From CAITNM01 sp037138055 (GTDB taxonomy: Bacteria; Pseudomonadota; Alphaproteobacteria; Paracaedibacterales; CAITNM01): DNA of 16,345 nt. The stretch spans positions 1 through 16,345 of the forward strand of contig JBAXJB010000031.1 in the NCBI GenBank assembly GCA_037138055.1. The letters run 5' to 3'. Of the stretch, positions 1-7,372 are shown piece after piece. The notes under the pieces are model-generated. The model was not told where the DNA came from, searched no databases, and was given only the letters and a program-made list of their open reading frames with translations. Numbering within the stretch: the stretch's first letter is position 1; every line of letters begins with the position of its first letter. The position numbers and the translations under genes are program-made.

Positions 1-68
1 TTTAAGTTACAATTTCCTTAAAATTATACCTAATTTATGTGTAGCTGGCTATAAGTTCTGACGAACTG

Positions 69-929
69 TTGAAAAAAATAGATGAAATTAATCAGCTTTT
101 AGTAAACGTGGCTCCTGAACAAGAGAAAGTACTTGAAGCAGAACGAGATGCATTAATAGCAGCGCTGGAAGCAATCTATGAGGACACAACAGTTAATACA
201 ACAATTAATACAACAATTAATACAACAATTGTGGTACCTTATATGGCTGTATCTGCTTCTACAGAAGACAGAATATTCCAAATCACTGAACGCATTGCTA
301 GAATTGAAGGTATGCTGAGATCTCCAGAAGTTTCGGTGCCAATGCGAGCGAATCTTTTCCGTGAACAAAATGCGCTTAGAGATGAATATGCTGAATGTAT
401 TGGTGTTTCATCTAGTTCGTCTGGCAACTCTCGGAATGGTCAACATTCAATGTCAACAGAGAAATCCCAAATAAAAAATTGGCTTGAATCATATGGCATT
501 GAGAATCAATTCAGCCCGCAGTTTCCTGATGATTTGCTAACTTTAAAGGGTTTGCTTGACCCGGTGACTTGTAGTTCAAGTGCTGTTTCTCAGCCAGAAG
601 CTTCGTTTACTGGCAAAGAAACAATAGACGATTATTTGCAGTTGATTCTACGTGCTTTTGATCACCCTCGTTTGAGTGATTTTACGAAGGAATTCCAGGT
701 TGAATTAAACAAGCTGAGCTGCATATTGTACGACTTGCGTCCTGACTATGAGACCAGTTATGCAACTTCAAGTAGTGATAATAATTCGGCACCATCTTCG
801 TCTTCTAGGAAGAGAGGGCATCTTCAGTCTGATGCTACAGAAGAATTTCTTGATCTGATGACCCCAGAGCAGATTGCGAGATTAATTGAAAATATGGGTT
901 TAGGAGATGGTCGTGTAGAAGAGGCATGA
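69..929 (+). CDS. Hypothetical protein, Ser-rich, TTG start
   Basis: I do not recognise this 286-residue protein. It has no obvious signal peptide or membrane segment. The N-terminal 35 residues are helical and charged, coiled-coil-like (leucines and lysine/glutamate). Residues 40-55 are a low-complexity TTxN repeat encoded by a 12-bp tandem repeat. Residues about 62-110 form a second charged helical stretch. Serine runs (about 114-118 and 233-246) act as linkers, with a helical region of about 185-222 between them and another near 257-283 at the C-terminus. The start is uncertain: TTG at 69 has no clear ribosome binding site, and the same frame stays open upstream to a TAG at 42-44 with residues that continue the helical pattern. 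The gene may therefore have lost its 5' end; the first in-frame ATG is at 243. The serine-linker architecture would suit a cytosolic or secreted effector, but that is speculation. Confidence 0.55.
   Translation: MKKIDEINQLLVNVAPEQEKVLEAERDALIAALEAIYEDTTVNTTINTTINTTIVVPYMAVSASTEDRIFQITERIARIEGMLRSPEVSVPMRANLFREQNALRDEYAECIGVSSSSSGNSRNGQHSMSTEKSQIKNWLESYGIENQFSPQFPDDLLTLKGLLDPVTCSSSAVSQPEASFTGKETIDDYLQLILRAFDHPRLSDFTKEFQVELNKLSCILYDLRPDYETSYATSSSDNNSAPSSSSRKRGHLQSDATEEFLDLMTPEQIARLIENMGLGDGRVEEA
186..230 (+). repeat. 12-bp in-frame tandem repeat, about 3.75 units
   Basis: The unit ACAACAATTAAT occurs three full times (186-197, 198-209 and 210-221; the first has G for A at one position), plus a partial ACAACAATT at 222-230. 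It encodes Thr-Thr-Val/Ile-Asn units. Because 12 is a multiple of 3, copy-number change would lengthen or shorten the protein without shifting the frame. Confidence 0.9.
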
Positions 930-1017
930 TGGATATAGATTGCTTTACGTGGCATAGGTAGGCTTTTTCAAAGCCCGCTTGCACTGATCTGAATGAATAA
1001 AAACGAAAAGTTGCAGG

Positions 1018-2463
1018 CTATAGTTTTTTCACGATCCATGTATTTTTCCACAAATGCAAAGTTGCTGTTGCAAGGTTCATGGGGTCCTCTAGAGTGGGTA
1101 GTACAGATTCAGGTCTTTGAGAAGTTTTTCCTGGAAATAAAACTTCTGGGGGCATTGCTATGTCTATATTATCACCGCGCCCGGCAGCATTATAAAAAGC
1201 AACTGTTGTGACGCATGGGCCAGTTCTTAGGATAGTATTTTGTTCGTCGTAAGAAGATATTTCACTATAGAATTTTCTGTCTCCTGATTTTTTAATGGCA
1301 AAATTTCTTTTAATCAGGCGGATTATTTCCTGCATAACTGGGTGATTGGCTGATGCTGCCATAAAAGCATTGCCTAAAAATTCAGTCATAGGCTCTAAGC
1401 CAAACAAAGAATTATAGGCGTAAAAATAGAATTTTAATGACTGAAAGACTTGTAGATCAATATCTAAAAATGCCCCCCCCATTTTTGTAATTGCTTCAAC
1501 ACGAAGAATATCACTTGCTTTGCCAAAATTGCATTCAGCAACCGATTCGTCAAATTCGGCTTGTGCTTCTAGTGGGCCTAATAAATCAGTGAAACTTACA
1601 ACCTGAATATCTGTGCCTGATAGGGCTTCCACTGTTCGTGGAAGCAATGCTGGGTCTTGTACGAGGAAGTAATAATTCCAACCATCAGCGCGGTGGTTAT
1701 TTCTTGAGCTAGCTTTGGCCATTTCAATTAGATCTGGGTCAGGTTCTCTGGGAGCTGTTGGATTCGTCAGCCAAATACTAAAAAGATTTAAAGGTATGCG
1801 CGGTGTGGCGGGTAAAGGTCTTTCTATAATTGATTCTAATTTATTTTCTTCATATAAACGCTGCCGTTGAGCGTACAAAGCTGTTGGCACAATTCCTTCG
1901 GCTTTACATATATATTTTTCAAAAAAGTAGATGTGGCCATGGTATTTTTCAATTTCGCGAGTTTGTCCACCAAGAGAAAGAATGTTTTTTTTTAATGGGG
2001 CAAATGAAAATGGGGCTAGGGATCTTGGAAATAAGAGCACGGGTGTTGGCTCAATAGACAATTCAAACCCACCGGGTGTTGAGTTCACATTTAGAAATCC
2101 GTGTGATTCTGCATTTAGTGTAATTGCTTTGTAGCGCAACAAGTTGAGGGTGGTTAATGTTTGCCCCGCTTCAATTGTTACATCAATCTCCACGGCTTCT
2201 GTTTGCATTCCTGAAATGTGAGCCGAAATAGGAAGTGTTGTGTTATTCGTGATGGGTAAGTTCCCAGTGAGTTTCGATTTTTCTAATAAAGCTTGCAGGT
2301 CTTGCGTAGCGTTAATGACGTCGTCACGACCAACCCAGACTGAGGGTAGTCTAATGCTTCTTGATTCAGTTAGGAGTAAGTGCACATAAGGTGCTTCTTG
2401 TGCAGCGCAGAATGCCTGAAAAATACTAGAAAGTATTGTAAAATATATGTATTTTTTAGTCAT
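1018..2463 (-). CDS. Secreted toxin-type glycosyltransferase (GT44/GT32-like, DXD motif)
   Basis: This 481-residue protein starts with a likely Sec signal peptide (residues 1-20, hydrophobic core, then A-A-Q). Residues about 22-215 match no family I recognise. The C-terminal half has the 'sugar-binding DXD' glycosyltransferase signature: IWLTN at 230-234, ASDILR at 316-321, GGAFLDID at 329-336, and H-L-W-x-x-x-W at 470-476. In the clostridial toxin TcdB, the ASDILR Asp and Arg and the two DXD aspartates bind UDP-sugar and metal; the likely equivalents here are D318, R321, D334 and D336. The family moves a sugar from a nucleotide-sugar onto a protein or glycan; the acceptor cannot be told. The signal peptide suggests export to the periplasm or beyond, which fits an effector or envelope-modifying enzyme. 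The start is ATG at 2463 with an AT-rich leader and no strong ribosome binding site. The catalytic motif is encoded by a G8 run. Confidence 0.8.
   Translation of the reverse strand: MTKKYIYFTILSSIFQAFCAAQEAPYVHLLLTESRSIRLPSVWVGRDDVINATQDLQALLEKSKLTGNLPITNNTTLPISAHISGMQTEAVEIDVTIEAGQTLTTLNLLRYKAITLNAESHGFLNVNSTPGGFELSIEPTPVLLFPRSLAPFSFAPLKKNILSLGGQTREIEKYHGHIYFFEKYICKAEGIVPTALYAQRQRLYEENKLESIIERPLPATPRIPLNLFSIWLTNPTAPREPDPDLIEMAKASSRNNHRADGWNYYFLVQDPALLPRTVEALSGTDIQVVSFTDLLGPLEAQAEFDESVAECNFGKASDILRVEAITKMGGAFLDIDLQVFQSLKFYFYAYNSLFGLEPMTEFLGNAFMAASANHPVMQEIIRLIKRNFAIKKSGDRKFYSEISSYDEQNTILRTGPCVTTVAFYNAAGRGDNIDIAMPPEVLFPGKTSQRPESVLPTLEDPMNLATATLHLWKNTWIVKKL
1473..1480 (-). repeat. G8 homopolymer in the glycosyltransferase catalytic motif
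   Basis: Eight Cs on the plus strand read as GGGGGGGG on the coding strand. They span the end of Met328, both glycines 329-330 and the first base of Ala331, immediately before the DXD aspartates. Gain or loss of one base would shift the frame just ahead of the catalytic residues. As given, the frame is intact ('on'). Confidence 0.9.
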
Positions 2464-2690
2464 TATAAATAATACTATTAATTATACTTAATAGTGCATG
2501 TTTTTTGTAAATATAATGTTAAAAAATGCTAGTGAAGCTTAAGTTTGTGATTTATTGCAAATGTATCTGCATGGTATAAAAATGGATCGTATGGTCCAAT
2601 ATATAAAATTAAAAAATGGGCCTGCACAAAACGTATGCGCAAACCCAAGACAGTAAGTTGTATTCAGTGCGTAAGTTTTTAGGCAAACTT
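2464..2690. other. Non-coding region between two minus-strand genes
   Basis: No convincing gene. The part nearest the glycosyltransferase is very AT-rich and contains a TATAAT-like box on the minus strand at 2481-2486, about 18 bases from the start codon, but no good -35 partner, so the promoter call is weak. The rest (about 2600-2690) has more balanced composition and runs into the palindromic element at 2693-2779. The final stretch, 2780-2825, holds nothing I recognise before the stop of the next gene. Confidence 0.5.
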
Positions 2691-2692
2691 GG

Positions 2693-2779
2693 CGTCACCC
2701 CTGACAAGGCGCATACGCGCCGACGTTCGGGGGTCTAAGATCCCCGCATCTAGGCTTTCAGCCTTTCGCAGGGATGACG
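2693..2779. repeat. Nested palindromic element with cloverleaf potential
   Basis: The outer arms CGTCACCCCTG (2693-2703) and CAGGGATGACG (2769-2779) pair over 11 bp with one wobble. Between them are three local hairpins: GGCGC/GCGCC (2708-2721), GGGG/CCCC (2730-2745) and AGGCT/AGCCT (2752-2764). The whole folds as a four-arm cloverleaf of 87 nt. It lacks tRNA hallmarks such as a T-loop or CCA end. The GTCATCCCTGCG-type arm resembles dispersed extragenic palindromes common in proteobacterial genomes, so this is probably a REP/MITE-like repeat. It is much more GC-rich than its surroundings. No second full copy occurs in this window. Confidence 0.7.
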
Positions 2780-2825
2780 ATGGTTGGGTAGTAAAACACC
2801 ATACACACTGGGTTAAGTCGTGATG

Positions 2826-4244
2826 CTAACTAGCAGTTCCAACAATTATATCACGCGCCCAAGTTGAGCCTGCACCTAGTGCTAGTTTAGAACCTGATTG
2901 GAACAAAACCGTTGAGCCAAATGCACCACTTGCTGCAGTTGAATCTGTAACTGTCACACAATAATCATCTCCTCCTGCAATCGGTTGAGTTATGGTACCT
3001 CCTGCTGAAATTGTGAAGTCCGCTTGGGGAATTCCGTTATTATCTCCTAAGTAACTACCTGTTACAGACTCTCCAGCTGGCGCTACTATGAGCCAACTGT
3101 TAGAGGATGAGATGTATGATAAAGAGATATTTGTATATGGGTCTATGATAGGTGATCCGGTGTACTGATATTGCTGCAAAACACTTGACCAGCCTGGCGT
3201 ATAGATTGCTAAATAACCACTCAAGTCACTATCACTTACACTGTCCCAGTTAAAGGCATAATAATTTCCACCTCCAGATGATCCAGCAATAGTAGGAGTT
3301 ACCGTGACTGATGCATCAACTAACATTTCAGCACCAGAAGCAAATGTAACAGCACCAGGAACAGCTCCTGTAGCGCCTGAGCCTAGCTCCAAAATTGCTC
3401 CACTTGCTATTTGAATAGGTGCAACAGGTGCCTTACCACTTTGTACATACAATGTTCCGGCATCCACATGAATTCCTGCAATGGGTGTTGGAACTGTTGG
3501 ATGAGCACCTGTAAGGTTTCCAAGTGGTGCCCAATATATTAATCCATCTGGGTCGCCTAGGCTAGGGTTCCATCCAAAATTTAAAGTAACTCCTCCATAT
3601 GTAAGACCATGATCATATGTATCATTTGTGTACCAATTGGGGTTCCCATCTGTCATGCCATATGGCACATAGCCTGTAAGATTTGATGGCCATGCTATTT
3701 GATTTGATCCTGATTCAAAAAATCCATCAGCAGTATTGAAGCTAGTAGCAACGGGCCCTAAATCAGATGCAACTTTCATAACACCAGCACCAGTTTTTGT
3801 AACTAACCCTGTTCCTGTCGGTGCAGCACTTAGAGTTGCTGTTTTTGATGCATCAACTTCGACTTCACCATCGGTGGCAAAATTAAACGCTCCCGTGCTC
3901 ATATCATCAGTAATATGTAGTTTAGCTGTGTTGGCAGCAGCTGTTACAGGGTCAGTGCCAGATGCAGCAAACGTCACCGCAGATGATGCTCCATTTAAGT
4001 TGCTAGCTGAACTTACTGAAACCTTACCGCCATGAATACCTAAAGCACCAATTGCATTAGTACCACTAAGGGCAAGTGCACCTGCATTGGTTTTGTTTAG
4101 GGTTCCTGTAGAGATTGCACCACTGTGGCTTGCACTATCGGTGCCTTCAACGTCAATAGTCATGGACGTTGCAAACGTCGTGTTCAATGTTGTTACAGCA
4201 ACTACCGTTAGTAGTGCTACTGTTAATTTATGTATTCCTTTCAT
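2826..4244 (-). CDS. Exported autotransporter-like passenger protein, no barrel domain
   Basis: A 472-residue protein with a clear Sec signal peptide (residues 1-25, ending T-F-A). The mature part is rich in Gly, Ala, Ser and Thr, with repeated beta-strand units of the type found in autotransporter passengers, for example GALALSGTNAIGALGIHGG at 55-73 and G-A-I-L-E-L-G-S-G near 282-290. An aromatic-rich insert (about 184-240, many W, Y, P, G and N) and another (about 327-395) interrupt the pattern. Autotransporters normally end in a beta-barrel of about 250-300 residues with a terminal aromatic residue; here the protein stops at ...GTAS inside what looks like another passenger repeat. It is therefore either a barrel-less secreted passenger or a truncated gene. 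The start is ATG at 4244 with a good ribosome binding site AGAGGA (4251-4256). The 3' end lies 47 bp from the nested palindrome. Confidence 0.75.
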   Translation of the reverse strand: MKGIHKLTVALLTVVAVTTLNTTFATSMTIDVEGTDSASHSGAISTGTLNKTNAGALALSGTNAIGALGIHGGKVSVSSASNLNGASSAVTFAASGTDPVTAAANTAKLHITDDMSTGAFNFATDGEVEVDASKTATLSAAPTGTGLVTKTGAGVMKVASDLGPVATSFNTADGFFESGSNQIAWPSNLTGYVPYGMTDGNPNWYTNDTYDHGLTYGGVTLNFGWNPSLGDPDGLIYWAPLGNLTGAHPTVPTPIAGIHVDAGTLYVQSGKAPVAPIQIASGAILELGSGATGAVPGAVTFASGAEMLVDASVTVTPTIAGSSGGGNYYAFNWDSVSDSDLSGYLAIYTPGWSSVLQQYQYTGSPIIDPYTNISLSYISSSNSWLIVAPAGESVTGSYLGDNNGIPQADFTISAGGTITQPIAGGDDYCVTVTDSTAASGAFGSTVLFQSGSKLALGAGSTWARDIIVGTAS

Positions 4245-4292
4245 GTTTATTCCTCTGTACTAAAAAATGTTTATAACAAGTTTTAGATTACA

Positions 4293-4301
4293 GGGGGGGG
4301 G
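4293..4301 (-). repeat. C9 homopolymer in the upstream region of the passenger gene
   Basis: Nine Gs on the plus strand (C9 on the gene's strand), 48 bases upstream of the ATG. On the gene's strand a TATAAA box lies at 4270-4275. A 17-base spacer from that box would put the homopolymer where a -35 box would be. Length change of such a tract could alter promoter spacing. The promoter itself is inferred and no classic -35 is visible. Confidence 0.8.
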
Positions 4302-4407
4302 TATTAAAATTTAGTTAAGTATTATTTAAATAATGGTTAATTATAATATTATTATTTAAGGTTAAATTTAATTATGTTTTATTTAAAAAATAGATATTAT
4401 TCACTGG

Positions 4408-4434
4408 ATCCTGGCGCCCTAAAGGGCTCAGGAT
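4408..4434. repeat. Hairpin ATCCTG...GCCC-TAAA-GGGC...CAGGAT
   Basis: ATCCTG (4408-4413) pairs with CAGGAT (4429-4434) and GCCC (4416-4419) pairs with GGGC (4424-4427), with a small asymmetric internal bulge. It lies in the AT-rich gap between secA and the passenger gene. No immediate T-run follows on either strand, so it looks more like a short extragenic palindrome than an intrinsic terminator. Confidence 0.6.
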
Positions 4435-4500
4435 AGCGGAGTGGCTAGGTTTTAAGCCTTCAAAACTTGTGTAGATACTTAGGGGGCAAGATAAGCAAAC

Positions 4501-4524
4501 TAGTGAGGAAGGACCTTCTCACTA
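4501..4524 (-). terminator. Probable secA terminator hairpin
   Basis: TAGTGAG (4501-4507) pairs with CTCACTA (4518-4524); the stem continues as AAG/CTT after a one-base bulge. It starts 15 bases past the secA stop on the minus strand and is followed there by a moderately T-rich tail (GTTTGCTTATCTT). On the plus strand it is followed by AATTTT, but no plus-strand gene ends here. The tail is imperfect, so confidence is moderate. Confidence 0.5.
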
Positions 4525-4538
4525 ATTTTCCCAGGTGC

Positions 4539-7235
4539 TTAGCTCAATGCTCCGTGACAATGCTTGAATTTTTTGCCTGAATTACAAGGGCAGGGGGAAT
4601 TTCTAGAAATTCTCTCTTGCGCTGGTGCTGCAGGTTCGAAGCTGGGGGCCGCAGGTTCTGGTGCTGCCTCAACTTCAGATCCGTCTTCAGAATAATTGAC
4701 ATGAAGTTTTGAAAAGTCTACTTGCCCAAGCATTTCTTCCAGTGCCACTTCAACAGGAGCAGACGTTTTAAAGTGATGCAGGGTGCTTAAAAAATCAACT
4801 TTTAGGCGGCTCATCATCATGGTGAATTGGTTGAACGCTTCACGCTTATATTCGTTCAAAGGGTTACCTTGGGCATAGGCACGCAAGTTAATGCCATGAC
4901 GAATATGGTCAAGGCAAAGCAAGTGGTCTTTCCAGTGTTGGTCAAGAATGCGTAGCAATATGCTTTTTTCAGCGTGGCGCACTGCCATGTTACCAAGGGT
5001 TGCTTCTAGCTTTTGCGCGCGTTCATTTGCTAAATCAATAACTTTTTGAGTTAGGAATGCGGCCGAAACATTGGACATGGCTTTGAGTTCGTGAATATCT
5101 AAACGCATATCAAATACGGTTTGGCATTCTTGTTCTAAGGCATCAAAATCCCAATTGTTGGCAACTGTATCGGAAGGCAAATGTCCTAGAACTAGTTCTT
5201 CGGCCACACAGGTGCGAATTTCTTCGACCATTTCTTTAATGCTTTCGTTGTCCATTAATTCGCGACGTTGGCCATACACAATTTTGCGTTGATCGTTCAT
5301 GACGTCGTCGTAGCGAAGTAAATGTTTTCTGATGTCGAAGTTTCTGGCTTCAACGCGTTGCTGAGCCTTTTCTAATGACTTGCTAATATAACGGTGAGAA
5401 ATTGCTTCATCTTCTTGAGCGCCCATTTTGCGTAAGTAGTCGCGTAGCTTATCGGTTGCTGCGAAGATGCGCATTAGATCATCATCAAGAGAAATGAAAA
5501 ACTTTGAAGCACCCGGGTCACCCTGGCGTCCGGCACGTCCGCGTAACTGGTTGTCAATACGTCGGCTTTCGTGGCGTTCTGTTCCAATAATGTATAGACC
5601 ACCGGCTGCAATAACTTTTGCTTCGTCAGCTGTTACTTCGTCCCTAATGCGTTGAACAGCAGCATCACGGGCTGGGCCTTCTGGTAATTCAGCCAGTTCA
5701 AGCTTTACGCGCATTTCCCAGTTTCCGCCAAGTTTAATGTCGGTACCGCGTCCTGCCATGTTTGTTGCAACGGTAACGGCGCCGCTTTGGCCGGCTTCCG
5801 CAATAATGCTGGCTTCACGTTCATGGTGACGAGCGTTTAATACTTGGTGTTTAACACCTTCAACCGTTAAAATGGTTGCAAGTAATTCTGACTTTTCGAT
5901 GCTAGTTGTGCCAATAAGTACAGGTTGTCCACGTTCTTGGCATTCACGCACTAATTTAGCTACCGCTTTATATTTTTCAGGTGCTGTTAGGTAAATTTCA
6001 TCGTCTGCATCAACGCGTGTAACCTTGCGGTTGGTTGGGATTTCAACAACTTGCAGTTTATAAATTTCGTCAAATTCAGGTGCTTCAGTCATGGCAGTTC
6101 CCGCCATACCGCCTAATTTAGGGTAAAGTCGGAAGAAATTCTGATAGGTAATTGAGGCTAAAGTTTGATTTTCTTCAGCAATTTGAACCTTTTCTTTGGC
6201 TTCAATTGCTTGGTGTAAACCATCTGAATAGCGACGACCTTCCATCATACGGCCGGTGAATTCATCGATAATAATAACTTCACCATTACGAACAATGTAT
6301 TCAACATCTCGTGTATATAATTTATGCGCCTTTAGGGCTGCTTGCACGTGGTGAATAACTGAAATGCTTTGCACATCATATAAACCGTAGTCTTTAATGA
6401 TGCCTTTTTCCCGCAGGGCTTTTTCAATTTTTTCGATGCCTGATTCGGTCATCATGACGCTGTGTTGTTTTTCGTCTTTTTCGTAATCAGCTTCATCTAG
6501 AACATGAATTACATCGTTAATTTTTGCGTATAGTTCAGAAGAATCTTCAGCTGATCCTGAAATAATAAGAGGTGTTCTTGCTTCATCAATAAGAATGCTA
6601 TCAACTTCGTCGACAATGACGTAATTAAAATCACGCATCACAAGGTCTGATTTGCGGAATTTCATATTGTCGCGCAAATAATCAAAGCCAAATTCATGGT
6701 TTGTACCATAGGTAATATCGCATGCGTAGGCTGCGCGGCGTTGATCATCACTAAGTTCATGGTAAATACCAGCGGCGGTTAGGCCTAAGAAACGGTAAAT
6801 TCCCCCCATCCATTCAACGTCACGTTTAACTAGATAATCGTTGATGGTAACAAGGTGAGCGCCTTTGCCTGATAGGGCATTTAAATACATTGGTAAGGTT
6901 GCAACCAGAGTTTTACCTTCACCTGTCTTCATTTCAGCAAGCATGCCCTTATGCAAAACCATACCGCCAATAAGCTGCACATCAAATGGGCGCATTCCTA
7001 AAACGCGTTTTGATGCTTCACGTACATTGGCAAAGGCTTCTGGCAAAAGGTCATCAAGCGTTTCACCGTTTGCAATACGTTCTTTAAAACGCAGGGTGTT
7101 TTCACGAAGCTGATCATCAGTCAGGGCTTGATAATGACTTTCTAGTGCATTAATTTTTACGACAACTTTTGTAAGTTGCTTAACTAAACGATCATTTGCA
7201 GAGCCAAAAAAGCGACGCATCAAACTAGAAAACAT
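4539..7235 (-). CDS. secA: Protein translocase ATPase SecA
   Basis: The motor that drives unfolded preproteins through the SecYEG channel by ATP hydrolysis. At 898 residues it has full family length. Walker A is MKTGEGKT at 102-109; Walker B/DEAD-like VIVDEVDS is at 206-213; the GTTSIEKSE and TNMAGRGTDI motifs of the second ATPase half fall near 442-450 and 491-500; the QLRGRAGRQGDPG arginine-finger motif follows. The C-terminus carries the zinc-binding SEC-C tail with C882, C884, C893 and H894, which in characterised SecAs contacts SecB and phospholipid. The ATG at 7235 is preceded by AAGGG about 4-5 bases away. It is divergent from the foldase lipoprotein gene, an arrangement of secA next to a parvulin-type isomerase that I recall from other Alphaproteobacteria. 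No frameshift or missing motif is seen. Confidence 0.98.
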   Translation of the reverse strand: MFSSLMRRFFGSANDRLVKQLTKVVVKINALESHYQALTDDQLRENTLRFKERIANGETLDDLLPEAFANVREASKRVLGMRPFDVQLIGGMVLHKGMLAEMKTGEGKTLVATLPMYLNALSGKGAHLVTINDYLVKRDVEWMGGIYRFLGLTAAGIYHELSDDQRRAAYACDITYGTNHEFGFDYLRDNMKFRKSDLVMRDFNYVIVDEVDSILIDEARTPLIISGSAEDSSELYAKINDVIHVLDEADYEKDEKQHSVMMTESGIEKIEKALREKGIIKDYGLYDVQSISVIHHVQAALKAHKLYTRDVEYIVRNGEVIIIDEFTGRMMEGRRYSDGLHQAIEAKEKVQIAEENQTLASITYQNFFRLYPKLGGMAGTAMTEAPEFDEIYKLQVVEIPTNRKVTRVDADDEIYLTAPEKYKAVAKLVRECQERGQPVLIGTTSIEKSELLATILTVEGVKHQVLNARHHEREASIIAEAGQSGAVTVATNMAGRGTDIKLGGNWEMRVKLELAELPEGPARDAAVQRIRDEVTADEAKVIAAGGLYIIGTERHESRRIDNQLRGRAGRQGDPGASKFFISLDDDLMRIFAATDKLRDYLRKMGAQEDEAISHRYISKSLEKAQQRVEARNFDIRKHLLRYDDVMNDQRKIVYGQRRELMDNESIKEMVEEIRTCVAEELVLGHLPSDTVANNWDFDALEQECQTVFDMRLDIHELKAMSNVSAAFLTQKVIDLANERAQKLEATLGNMAVRHAEKSILLRILDQHWKDHLLCLDHIRHGINLRAYAQGNPLNEYKREAFNQFTMMMSRLKVDFLSTLHHFKTSAPVEVALEEMLGQVDFSKLHVNYSEDGSEVEAAPEPAAPSFEPAAPAQERISRNSPCPCNSGKKFKHCHGALS

Positions 7236-7308
7236 AAAACCCTTAATGTGTTAGATTTATAACAATTTCACCCAGTATACTTAGATTGTGCAAAAATGGC
7301 TACTCATT

Positions 7309-7328
7309 GCATACTGATATGCTATAGT
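7309..7328 (+). promoter_or_regulatory. Extended -10 promoter with overlapping inverted repeat
   Basis: TGCTATAGT at 7320-7328 matches an extended -10 (TGnTATAAT with one mismatch), 45 bases before the foldase ATG. No good -35 lies at the usual distance, which extended -10 promoters can tolerate. The perfect inverted repeat GCATA-CTGA-TATGC (7309-7322) overlaps it and could be an operator. The Shine-Dalgarno AGGG lies about 8 bases before the ATG. Confidence 0.5.
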
Positions 7329-7372
7329 ATGTTCACAATTTAGTTACTTAAACGTAAAAAAGGGTACTCTAC

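Noticed and set aside
961..975. Hairpin GGCTTT-TTC-AAAGCC as a terminator between the first two genes
   Set aside because: The stem is short with a 3-base loop, and there is no T-run after it on either strand.
2693..2779. The cloverleaf as a tRNA gene
   Set aside because: No T-loop consensus, no anticodon-arm pattern and no fitting acceptor end; the arms look like an extragenic palindrome instead.
3736..4035. Plus-strand frame of 99 codons opposite the passenger gene
   Set aside because: Antisense shadow of the Ala/Thr/Ser-rich coding strand; no ribosome binding site or recognisable domain.
6801..6807. Run of six Cs in secA as a third contingency tract
   Set aside because: It encodes a conserved Met-Gly-Gly, is only 6 bases long and lies in an essential gene; expected by chance.
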